NCBI GenBank assembly: GCA_029210205.1
Contig: JARGOD010000020.1
Span: forward strand, 20,854-60,418
Length of the DNA: 39,565 nucleotides
From: Verrucomicrobiales bacterium
GTDB taxonomy: Bacteria; Verrucomicrobiota; Verrucomicrobiia; Verrucomicrobiales; DEV007
Reading direction: 5' to 3'
In this document: in pieces, positions 32,566-39,565 of the stretch
How the letters are laid out: the number at the start of each line of letters is the position of its first letter
Position numbering within the stretch: position 1 is the first letter of the stretch
Translations under genes and position numbers: made by a program
The notes under the pieces: model-generated
What the model was told of the DNA's origin: nothing
The model's database searches: none
Seen by the model: the letters and a program-made list of their open reading frames with translations, nothing else

Positions 32566-34944
32566 CTAACTCTGTTGCTTCTTACTTCGTCTTGAGCGGG
32601 AACGTTTCCTTTTTGGGGGTGCCGATTCACCGCTCGTCTTTTTTGGTGGCTTGTTGGACTGTTGGGAATTCTGATTGTTTGAGGGTTTGCTGCGGGATTT
32701 ACCGGAACGGTTGTCGGTCCTTTTGGAAGAAGTCTTTTTTGCATTCGGCTTGTTCCGTCTGTTTCTATCCCCGCCTGATCCAGGTTTTCCGCGATGCTTT
32801 GCTCGTTGGTCCTGTTTCGATTTGCTTCGTGATCTTGAGCGTCCGCCTTCCTGGACGAGTTCGAAATCGACCTCCTTCTTGAAGGTGTCGACTTTCTCGA
32901 CCTGCACCTTGAGCATGTCTCCCAACTTGATGACTTTCTTCGTCCGCCGGCCAATGACTTGCACTCGCGTTGAATCGAACTCGTAGAAGTCATCTTCAAT
33001 CCCTGACAATGGTACTAAACCTCGCATTCCAAGATCGGGCACGTCGATGAAGAGCCCGAAGTTTCGAATGTCAGTAATTAAAGCTTCATAGACCTGAGGA
33101 TTTTTCGAAGAAAGCTGCTCCTTGAGGTAGGCATACATTTTCACATCTTTGCTGTCGCGCTCGGCATCACCCGAGTTCCGCTCTGTCGTCGAGATGTGCT
33201 CGGCCGTCTGTTGGAGAAAACTGGCTGACATCTTCGCTTTTTCAAAGAGACTGCGATGAACGATCAAATCAGCAAAGCGCCGAATCGGTGAGGTGAAGTG
33301 GGCATACTTGTCCTTTGCGAGCCCGTAGTGGCCGAGGGGTTCGATCGCATAGCGGGCACGCATGAGGGACTTAAGGAATCCGATTTTCAAAGCCGCGCCG
33401 ATCGCAACAGTGCCAAGGCGCTTGAGTAGCTTCTGGACTTCAGCAGTCTTCTCGAGATTTCCGCAGGGAAGGTTATGGCTGAGAATTTCTTCACGATAGT
33501 CAATGAGTCGCTTCGGGTCGGGACTTTCATGAACGCGATAGATCGTCGGCTTACGCGTTTTCATGAGACGGCCTGCGACGGCTTCGTTAGCGAGGAGCAT
33601 GAACTCTTCGATGAGTTGGTGAGACTGATCGTTGTCCACCTTCTCGATGCGGGCGACTTTACCTTGGTCGTCGAGTCTGATCTTGGTTTCAGGAAAGTCG
33701 AGATCCAGCGATCCGGCGGCAAAGCGACGCGCCCGGATTTTCATGGCAAGGTCTCCTGCGCTACAAAGAAGGGTTTCGATTTCGTCTTTCGGCTTCTTGC
33801 GTTTCAACACCTCGAAGGCCTGCTCGTAGCTGTAGCGACGTTTCGAGTGAATGACCGCTTCATGAAAGCGGGTCCGAACAATTTTGCCGTTGTTGTCGAT
33901 GAGGAACTCCACACATTTGGAAAGGCGATCCACCTTTGGCTTGAGTGAGCACAGTTCGTTGCTGAGTGCTTCAGGGAGCATAGGAATGACGCGGTCCACG
34001 AGGTAGGTCGAGTTGCCGCGGCGTTGCGCTTCTTTGTCGAGAGCAGTTCCAGGTTTTACGTAGTGGGAAACGTCGGCGATGTGAACCCAGAGCGTCCACC
34101 GGTTTCCGCGAGCGGGCTCTAGATAGAATGCATCATCGAAGTCTCTCGCATCGGCGGGGTCGATCGTGATGACGTTGTGTTCGCGACAGTCGACGCGGCC
34201 TTCGCGGTCTTTTGCGGTTACCGTATTTCCAAAGCGTTTTACTTCCTGGAGAACGGCGCGCGGAAATTTAAGCGGAAGATCATACTGGCGGAGCACCGCG
34301 AGCATATCAACGCCTTCGGCTGTCGGCGGTCCGAGCACTTCTGTGATGATGCCTTCAGGATTGTGATGTCGTGATTTCCATTCTTTGAGTTCGACGACGA
34401 CTTTGTCGCCAACACGGGCGGGACGCCCCGTGTCCTTCGCCGGTGGAACATAAATGTCCTGCTGAAAGCGTGAGTCATCAGGGACGACGTAGAGAAATCG
34501 CTGTCCCTTTTTCAAGGTGCCGACGATTTGGGTGCGGCGGCGTTCAAGGATGCGGACGACGGTCCCGGATTCGGGTTTATCGGTCTTCGTTCGTTTGCCT
34601 TGCGGTTTCACGTCGAGACGAACGAGGACACGGTCGTCGTTCATCGCGGTACCGGTTGCGTTCGCAGGGATCGCGATTTCGCCGGCACCTGGTTCGTCGA
34701 GCATGAGGAAACCTCTTCCAGCCCGGGTGATTTGAATGCGTCCCGGAACGAGGTCTGCTTCTTTCGGGAGAATGTAGCGATTCCCTTTGATGCGGGCGAC
34801 TTGACCGGTGCGCTCCAGCTCTTTGAGGGAACGTTGCAACGACTGTTGCTCGCTCGCAGGGAGTTTGAGCTGTTTGAGAAGCTCAGGAATATTGGATGGC
34901 AGATATCTTTTTCTACCTAGTAGTTTCAGGATTTGTTCTTCCAT
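32566..34944 (-). CDS. rnr: Ribonuclease R (RNase II/RNB family) with long basic Ser/Arg-rich tail
   Basis: 792 residues. Order of domains: N-terminal winged-helix region (about 1-65), cold-shock-like OB domains (about 65-225), RNB catalytic domain (about 240-580; ITIDPADARDFDDAFYLE carries the metal-binding Asp cluster, then HIADVSHYVKPGTALDKEA and HFTSPIRRFADLIVHR), and an S1 domain (about 625-705; YEALITDIRNFGLFIDVP). It degrades structured RNA 3' to 5'. The last 90 or so residues are a disordered, strongly basic tail with RSRSRSKSK and KRKRSRSRRSKK, longer than in most bacteria. The gap upstream is 263 bases from the next minus-strand gene. Confidence 0.95.
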   Translation of the reverse strand: MEEQILKLLGRKRYLPSNIPELLKQLKLPASEQQSLQRSLKELERTGQVARIKGNRYILPKEADLVPGRIQITRAGRGFLMLDEPGAGEIAIPANATGTAMNDDRVLVRLDVKPQGKRTKTDKPESGTVVRILERRRTQIVGTLKKGQRFLYVVPDDSRFQQDIYVPPAKDTGRPARVGDKVVVELKEWKSRHHNPEGIITEVLGPPTAEGVDMLAVLRQYDLPLKFPRAVLQEVKRFGNTVTAKDREGRVDCREHNVITIDPADARDFDDAFYLEPARGNRWTLWVHIADVSHYVKPGTALDKEAQRRGNSTYLVDRVIPMLPEALSNELCSLKPKVDRLSKCVEFLIDNNGKIVRTRFHEAVIHSKRRYSYEQAFEVLKRKKPKDEIETLLCSAGDLAMKIRARRFAAGSLDLDFPETKIRLDDQGKVARIEKVDNDQSHQLIEEFMLLANEAVAGRLMKTRKPTIYRVHESPDPKRLIDYREEILSHNLPCGNLEKTAEVQKLLKRLGTVAIGAALKIGFLKSLMRARYAIEPLGHYGLAKDKYAHFTSPIRRFADLIVHRSLFEKAKMSASFLQQTAEHISTTERNSGDAERDSKDVKMYAYLKEQLSSKNPQVYEALITDIRNFGLFIDVPDLGMRGLVPLSGIEDDFYEFDSTRVQVIGRRTKKVIKLGDMLKVQVEKVDTFKKEVDFELVQEGGRSRSRSKSKQDQRAKHRGKPGSGGDRNRRNKPNAKKTSSKRTDNRSGKSRSKPSNNQNSQQSNKPPKKTSGESAPPKRKRSRSRRSKKQQS

Positions 34945-35207
34945 AGAATGACGGCGATGCGTCAGAGAATTGAGAGTCTCCCGCTGATTCTTCCAAGAGG
35001 GGAGAGAGGTGAAAACGATGTTTCACGGATTCAGAGTGCAGCGTAGATGGTTCGCCAACTCGATCACAGAAATGATTTTCGATATGAAATTATCGACGAT
35101 GTGATCAAAAATGCAAGTGGTCAGCGTTTTGCTTCCCATCACGCTGATTTTCTTAATCTTGAGCGTGTTCTCAGTCGCACAGATCACCGAGGACTTTCTG
35201 AGACGTA
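34945..35207. other. Intergenic region upstream of RNase R, no supported gene
   Basis: This 263-base stretch between the RNase R start and the stop of the TIM-barrel gene has lower G+C than its surroundings, mainly over 35060-35170. I see no tRNA or known RNA element. A 28-codon plus-strand frame (ATG 35020) has AGAGGTG about 6 bases ahead, but no similarity I recognise. It probably holds the RNase R promoter. Confidence 0.4.
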
Positions 35208-36107
35208 TCACACAGTGGTGAGCCGCTCTCTCGCTTGCTCAAGCATTTCGCGCGAGGTGTTCAAACCTGCGAATCCACCGTGCTCGATACCGCAGTAACC
35301 ATCGAAACCGGTTTCGAGCACGATTTTGAGCATGCGGTCATAGTCGAGATCTGACTGATTATTCTCCGCATCCCAGACGGTATCTTTAACGGAGACGCCT
35401 TTGGCCCAGGGCATCAGCTTTCGAATGCCTTCGTAGGAATCGTAGCTTTCCCCGTCCTTGATCCGGAAGTTTCCAAAGTCGGGTAAGGTCCCGCAATTTT
35501 CGTGACCCACCTTCGTGATGACTTCGGCGAGCCAGTCGGCGTTGCTGGAGAGTCCACCGTGGTTCTCGACGATGACTCCGATCCCGGCTACTGCGCCATA
35601 GTCGTTTAGTTGAGCGAGCCCATCCGAGGCGAGTTTGACCTGTTCTTCCCAGGTGCCGGAGCTTCCTGCATTCACGCGGATTGAGTGGCAGCCGAGAAAT
35701 TTCGCAGCGTCGATCCACTTGTGATGGTTCTTGACGGTCTCGTTGCGTTTCGCTTCGTCGGGATCTCCAATGTTTCCTTCGCGGTCACACATGATGATGA
35801 GACTTTTGACGCCGAGATCATCGGCCCGCTTCTTCATTTCGCCGAGATAGGCTTCGTCCTGCGCCTTATCCATGAAGAACTGGTTCACGTATTCGAGGGC
35901 GTTTATTCCGTGATCGTGAGCCACCTGTGCGAAGTCGAGATTGTCGATTTTTCCAGACTTCAGCTCAGGATTAATCGTCCACTGAGCGAGGGAGATTTTG
36001 AAGAGTGGCTTATCGGCAAGGGCTGAGGTTCCGGTCATGGCAAAGGCACCGGCGGCAAGGCTGCTGCGGGAGAGAAACTGGCGACGAGAGGGAGAAGGGT
36101 TGTTCAT
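35208..36107 (-). CDS. Tat-exported sugar phosphate isomerase/epimerase-like TIM-barrel protein
   Basis: 299 residues from ATG 36107. The N-terminus is a twin-arginine signal (SRRQFLSRSSLAAGAFAMTG) of PVC type. The body is an AP-endonuclease-2-like TIM barrel: FKISLAQWTINPEL, INALEYVNQFFMDKA, HSIRVNAGSSGTW, IGVIVENHGGLSSNADWL, TLPDFGNFRI, GVSVKDTVWD and GYCGIEHGGF. Metal-binding Glu, His and Asp positions are visible in VIVENHGG, LPDFGNF and IEHGG. It would isomerise or epimerise a sugar, or eliminate from a 3-keto-glycoside, in the periplasm. It stands apart from the DUF1080 and Gfo/Idh genes 6 kb away but belongs to the same functional set in many genomes. Substrate unknown. Confidence 0.9.
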   Translation of the reverse strand: MNNPSPSRRQFLSRSSLAAGAFAMTGTSALADKPLFKISLAQWTINPELKSGKIDNLDFAQVAHDHGINALEYVNQFFMDKAQDEAYLGEMKKRADDLGVKSLIIMCDREGNIGDPDEAKRNETVKNHHKWIDAAKFLGCHSIRVNAGSSGTWEEQVKLASDGLAQLNDYGAVAGIGVIVENHGGLSSNADWLAEVITKVGHENCGTLPDFGNFRIKDGESYDSYEGIRKLMPWAKGVSVKDTVWDAENNQSDLDYDRMLKIVLETGFDGYCGIEHGGFAGLNTSREMLEQARERLTTV

Positions 36108-36237
36108 CGCGTAGAGTCTCGCTGATATCTGACTACCTTGAAAGGCTTTCCCTTTTGCTGAACATCCCTTTTTTCCGTAACGAGAATGAGCATGCATTCT
36201 GATTGCAGTTCATCCGCATCACCCTAACGGTAGCACG

Positions 36238-36819
36238 ATGAGTGACTTACCCGAGACGTATTTTAAGCCAAGTGGTGGAAAGCTGGGCCAGTTGATCTAC
36301 GAAAATCCCGCCGATGGAGTGGAGTCGAGGCTTCAGTTCTTCATTGAGATCGCCTTCGCCCCTTTCGAGATTGATGACGAAACCGTGAGCCCGATTCTGC
36401 GAGTGGATAATGTCGTGGTTGATTCGATGAGCTGGAAGGGACTTCAGAACCGTGCCTTTGAATTTGCTTATGCGCCGAAGCCCGGTTCGGTCGAAGGCGC
36501 CATCCTACTTTTTGGTGAGCACAATCCGGCTGACGTGATCAAACTCAGTTTTGGATCGAGCGAAGGAGGGAAGATTCGGGTCAGTTTCGAAACCGAAGTC
36601 GACTTCGAAATCGAAGCGGATCGTGATGATTTGGAGCAGGTCGAGATGAGCTTTGATCTCGACCTTGAAGCGCAGCCGCTTCGCGTTTCCACTTCGCTCG
36701 AAAAGCGGTCTGGAGGAGATGAAGCGGAAATCACTACAGCCGTTTCAGCGCTCGTGAATCTGGATGACTACGGAGCGATTGAGAAAGCACCCGGCGGCTT
36801 CGTCTTTTCCGTGAAGTGA
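36238..36819 (+). CDS. Conserved hypothetical protein, beta-rich, acidic
   Basis: 193 residues, no signal peptide and no membrane segment, so probably cytoplasmic. It is strongly acidic, with alternating hydrophobic and charged residues in strands such as IRVSFETEVDFEIEA and EQVEMSFDLDLEAQPLRVST. This suggests a beta sandwich. I do not recognise the family and assign no function. It starts with ATG 36238 about 130 bases from the divergent TIM-barrel gene. Its stop lies six bases from the stop of the convergent unknown secreted protein. Confidence 0.75.
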   Translation: MSDLPETYFKPSGGKLGQLIYENPADGVESRLQFFIEIAFAPFEIDDETVSPILRVDNVVVDSMSWKGLQNRAFEFAYAPKPGSVEGAILLFGEHNPADVIKLSFGSSEGGKIRVSFETEVDFEIEADRDDLEQVEMSFDLDLEAQPLRVSTSLEKRSGGDEAEITTAVSALVNLDDYGAIEKAPGGFVFSVK

Positions 36820-36825
36820 GGCAGC

Positions 36826-38439
36826 CTACTCTGCTGCGGCACCGAGGAATATTTCTGTAAGCTTGCCGCCGTCAAAGGTAAAAATCATACCGCCGTAGAT
36901 GGAGCCGACGAGGTGAACGTCCGCTCCGTCGAAGTAGCCATCCATTTCTTCGTTGGTAGATTCGTAGGCACGATAGGCCTCAAGGACTTTTGTTTTGGGA
37001 TCTCCCATTTGGATGCCTTGTCCAGTCGCCAAATTGAAGGGTGGCGTTGCGGTGATGGAGAAAACCGTTTTTGGTCCACCGATTTCATCTGAGATCATGT
37101 CGAAGGAAATGCCGGCCTGCGGGAAGTTCCAGGTTTGGACGGCCTGACCGAACGCTTCCCAGATTTCGTCTTCTCCTTTTTGTAGTACTCCGAATCGGTT
37201 TTGCCCCGCGAGTCTGAAAACCGCTTCGGCATCAGCATCGAGTTTGATGCCGCCGATGCTTCCGTCCTGCGTGATGTATGGCCCCATCACTTCGATCGCC
37301 AGGATCGAGGCACCGGGCAGATAGCGTGTCGTGATGTTGTCGTTTGCGTAGTCTCCCGCGTCGCCGTTTTCATTGGTGAGGCGGAAGGAAAGACCGGAGG
37401 GTTGATTCGTGAAAGTGGCATACTCACGAGATTCAATTTCACTCATCATGATTTCGCCGATACCGCCATAGACGTTCTCTGCGACGGAGACTTCGGTGCC
37501 CGTTCCAATGCCGTCAGCGGTTTTGAAGCGAGGGCTCCAAACCTGGAGAAATTCGATCTTCGCTCCGTTATTGATCGGGGCTTCTGAATCGTATTCTCCC
37601 GCGTGCAATTCCATGAGCGTTTCTCCGTCTTGAATGACGGCAACATAGGCGATGCCTTCTCCGTCTAAAGTTCGCTCGAAGGTGGCACCGGGCATGGCTT
37701 GGCGGGCTTCGCCGATCGTCATGCCGAGTTCGATGGATCCGGCGGCGCTCGCGGTGATGAGAAATTCCGGGCTGTTGCTTCCCTCATTGAGGCTGCCGCC
37801 TGCCTTGAGTGTGATCGGGCCGGGGAGGGAAACGGTGAGTGATTTCTCGAAATAGATGGAGTCGGGATCTTTTGGAATCTCGGCTCCGGTCACGAGCGTC
37901 AGAGTGTCTTCCCACATCACATTCTGGGGGTAGGCGGAGACGACAAAATCATCGACGCGATTGCCGAGTTCAGGATGCTGCTTCTTCATCTCATCGTGGA
38001 CGAGTGTGCGGATCGCCTTCGAGAGAGGAATCAGGTCAGAGCACTGATCGTAATCTTTTTCAGGGTCGGTGATGTAGATAACTGAAGCCGAGTCGAATCC
38101 CCACTTGGCGCCCTCGACGATGAAGAGGCCTCGACTGTCCGAGCGCCAGGCGGTGGAGAGAGATCCGTGATTTTTCACGAAATCAGGCGTCGCAAAATAG
38201 GTCGTGCCGAGGGTCGCAATCTGGCTCCCGGTAGTGAGGTCGACGAGGAAATTTTCGACCCGCTCCAAGTCCAGATTGTCGGTATCCCCCAGATCAATCG
38301 ACTCATACGGAATTCCCCAGGCGACCGCATATCGACCATCGGGAGAAGTGGTGTCCTCAATGATGACGTGGGGAACTCCGTTTTGAGCGTGAAGGCTCGT
38401 GAGACAAAGAAGGGCGGAAAGGAGAGAGGCAAATTTCAT
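36826..38439 (-). CDS. Secreted protein of unknown function
   Basis: 537 residues from ATG 38439 with a clear signal peptide (MKFASLLSALLCLTSLHAQ). The first half looks beta-rich and starts like a propeller-type surface repeat (TSPDGRYAVAWGIPYES, LSTAWRSDSRGLFIVEG), as in proteins that report on stored values. The second half has repeats reminiscent of small beta domains: IELGMTIGEARQAMPGATF, GGIKLDADAEAVFRLAG, GIQMGDPKTKVLEAYRAY and FTFDGGKLTEIFLG. The last two resemble the 'GxxxxxVxxxyG' element of short SmpA/BamE-like or similar modules, but this is only a hint. I assign no function. Confidence 0.75.
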   Translation of the reverse strand: MKFASLLSALLCLTSLHAQNGVPHVIIEDTTSPDGRYAVAWGIPYESIDLGDTDNLDLERVENFLVDLTTGSQIATLGTTYFATPDFVKNHGSLSTAWRSDSRGLFIVEGAKWGFDSASVIYITDPEKDYDQCSDLIPLSKAIRTLVHDEMKKQHPELGNRVDDFVVSAYPQNVMWEDTLTLVTGAEIPKDPDSIYFEKSLTVSLPGPITLKAGGSLNEGSNSPEFLITASAAGSIELGMTIGEARQAMPGATFERTLDGEGIAYVAVIQDGETLMELHAGEYDSEAPINNGAKIEFLQVWSPRFKTADGIGTGTEVSVAENVYGGIGEIMMSEIESREYATFTNQPSGLSFRLTNENGDAGDYANDNITTRYLPGASILAIEVMGPYITQDGSIGGIKLDADAEAVFRLAGQNRFGVLQKGEDEIWEAFGQAVQTWNFPQAGISFDMISDEIGGPKTVFSITATPPFNLATGQGIQMGDPKTKVLEAYRAYESTNEEMDGYFDGADVHLVGSIYGGMIFTFDGGKLTEIFLGAAAE

Positions 38440-38526
38440 GAGGACGCGAAGCGATTGTCGCATAAGACGAGCGAGAGTCGAACTTAAGCTCAAGAGATCA
38501 CGCGATGGATAAATCGCCCGGAATCT

Positions 38527-39565
38527 TCACGGCTCGACCTGAATCAGTTCGATGGAATGAACATCGATTGCCTCTGTGCCGACGAAGTCATTTGCGGACA
38601 GTGTCAGGGTGTTTTCACCGGCGTGGAGCTCGATGGTTCCAAGTGCCAGTGGCTTGAAGTCTTTCACGAAATAGTGTGATTCGGCGACGCGCTCTTTCGA
38701 TTTGTCGTAAAGCGGTGGGTCGAAGGCTTCGGTGATCGTTTTCTCAATAGCGGAACCGTCCCGCTCGCTCAGGCTAATGATAACGCCAAGATCCTCTTCA
38801 CGGCAGGTGTAGTTGAGAGTGACTTCAAAAGCAGCGGAGTCAGCGACTTCTACTTCCCAGGTGATGTGTCCTTCGTCCGAAGTCCAATTTTCGAAGAACG
38901 AATTGTTGGGTGCCTTCGAACTCCGCTCCACCGTTCCGTGGGGTATTCCATCACGGGCCGGAAGAGTCGTGTGACTGGCAAATCCGACGGTGAAGGGGCG
39001 ATTTTGATTGGCTGCGCCAAGAACAGAGAGCTCCTCTTTGAAGGCTTTGGCGGCTTGCTTCAAATCTTTAGCGACAGCTTCGTGAAGATCAGTGACATCC
39101 GTCTTCTGGCCTCTGTCAGTGTCGATGTCGTAGAGTGCTCCAGAGGTATCAAGACGGAATCGCTGACTGCGGACACTGAGTTTGTTCCGGTAGGCATTGA
39201 AGAGAAGGCGGTCAGTCCATGAAGGATTGGTCTCAAGTAGTAGTGGTCCGAGGCTCAGGCCGTCGAGCGGCTTTTCCGGTTCATTCGAGGCCATGGTCAA
39301 ATCCATCAGCGTCGGGAAAATATCGATGGCCCCCGCAATTTGCGGTATTGATTTGCCGCCCTCAATTTTTTCCGGCCAGCGGACGAAAAATGGAGTTCGA
39401 AGACCACCTTCGTCGACGCTTCCTTTTTTTCCCGTCATGCCACCGTTCCATCGGAAGGAGTTCGGGCCGTTGTCAGAAAAGTAGATCACGATGGTGTCAT
39501 CGCTCAGATCGAGATTCTCCAGTGTCTCAAGAATTCGGCCAACATTCCAATCGATGTTCTCGCAC
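38527..39565 (-). CDS. Sulfatase, N-terminus beyond the window, with C-terminal sugar-binding-like domain
   Basis: The frame is open to the window edge (first visible residues CENIDWNVGRILETLENL), so the N-terminal half with the active-site Cys lies outside; 345 residues are visible. Seen sulfatase features are IYFSDNGPNSFRWNGGMTGKKGSVDEGGLRTPFFVRWP and the C-terminal sulfatase subdomain (FNAYRNKLSVRSQRFRLD, LYDIDTDRGQKTDV). The last 150 residues form an extra beta-rich domain (ITWEVEVADSAAFEVTLNYTC, GTIELHAGENTLTLSAN, IDVHSIELIQVEP), like the carbohydrate-binding-module-type domain appended to many PVC sulfatases. It is the sixth sulfatase gene of the window. Confidence 0.9.
   Translation of the reverse strand, partial: CENIDWNVGRILETLENLDLSDDTIVIYFSDNGPNSFRWNGGMTGKKGSVDEGGLRTPFFVRWPEKIEGGKSIPQIAGAIDIFPTLMDLTMASNEPEKPLDGLSLGPLLLETNPSWTDRLLFNAYRNKLSVRSQRFRLDTSGALYDIDTDRGQKTDVTDLHEAVAKDLKQAAKAFKEELSVLGAANQNRPFTVGFASHTTLPARDGIPHGTVERSSKAPNNSFFENWTSDEGHITWEVEVADSAAFEVTLNYTCREEDLGVIISLSERDGSAIEKTITEAFDPPLYDKSKERVAESHYFVKDFKPLALGTIELHAGENTLTLSANDFVGTEAIDVHSIELIQVEP

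Noticed and set aside
35020..35106. 28-codon gene with a ribosome-binding-like site upstream of RNase R
   Set aside because: No similarity is recognised, it is short, and purine-rich stretches before ATG occur by chance in this window.

Overview
The window looks like a chromosomal segment of a marine or otherwise polysaccharide-degrading member of the PVC superphylum, most likely Verrucomicrobiota. The evidence is a Rhodopirellula/Verrucomicrobium-type sigma factor coupled to a FecR protein, a 'PVC-type' beta-propeller/HEAT/cytochrome c protein, six formylglycine-type sulfatases, a DUF1080 protein with Gfo/Idh and TIM-barrel partners, and XylR-type (sugar-binding domain plus AraC) regulation. 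There is no SusC/SusD pair, rRNA, tRNA, IS element, prophage or CRISPR array that I can see. Genes are dense; the longest intergenic stretches are about 260 bases (24845-25104 and 34945-35207). No gene-free stretch exceeds 300 bases.

Layout. 1-1.2 kb: FecR-like anti-sigma/sensor protein (cut by the window edge) and its sigma factor. 1.3-8.5 kb: a small membrane protein, then a galactose module (XylR-like regulator divergent from galactokinase, lipoprotein aldose 1-epimerase, Na+/sugar symporter) running into a sulfatase. 8.6-13 kb: PVC-type cytochrome c protein overlapping a second sulfatase. 13-14.5 kb: SelO/YdiU. 14.6-19 kb, minus strand: lipoprotein esterase, msrA, metallophosphatase, membrane protein. 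19.1-22.2 kb: a sulfatase-LamG-GH43 fusion. 22.2-25 kb: PAP2 phosphatase, two tiny conserved proteins and a parvulin. 25.1-26.5 kb: sulfatase. 26.5-30.2 kb, minus strand: a coupled run of spermidine-synthase-like protein, DUF1080, Gfo/Idh and ADP-ribosylglycohydrolase-like protein. 30.4-30.9 kb: secreted peroxiredoxin. 30.9-39.6 kb: sulfatase, RNase R, a Tat-exported TIM-barrel protein, two unknown proteins and a partial sulfatase.

The most interesting observation is that two genes are each interrupted by a single in-frame TGA exactly at the codon for the catalytic cysteine: msrA (GCFWG read as G-TGA-FWG) and a peroxiredoxin (FTGGCT read as FTGG-TGA-T). Both frames stay open and family-like for long distances after the TGA. 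Each TGA is followed at about 20 nt by a small hairpin whose apical loop has a G in its first two positions, as described for bacterial SECIS elements. I annotate both as selenoproteins. They would be missed or split by an ordinary gene caller. The organism should therefore carry selA, selB, selC and selD elsewhere; none is in this window.

How the genes may work together: exported sulfatases and the GH43-like fusion would desulfate and cleave sulfated, probably galactose-containing, glycans. The epimerase, symporter and galactokinase would then feed released galactose to the cell. DUF1080, Gfo/Idh and TIM-barrel proteins fit 3-keto-glycoside chemistry. MsrA, the peroxiredoxin and SelO form a redox-defence theme around selenium and sulfur chemistry. 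The substrate assignments are inference.
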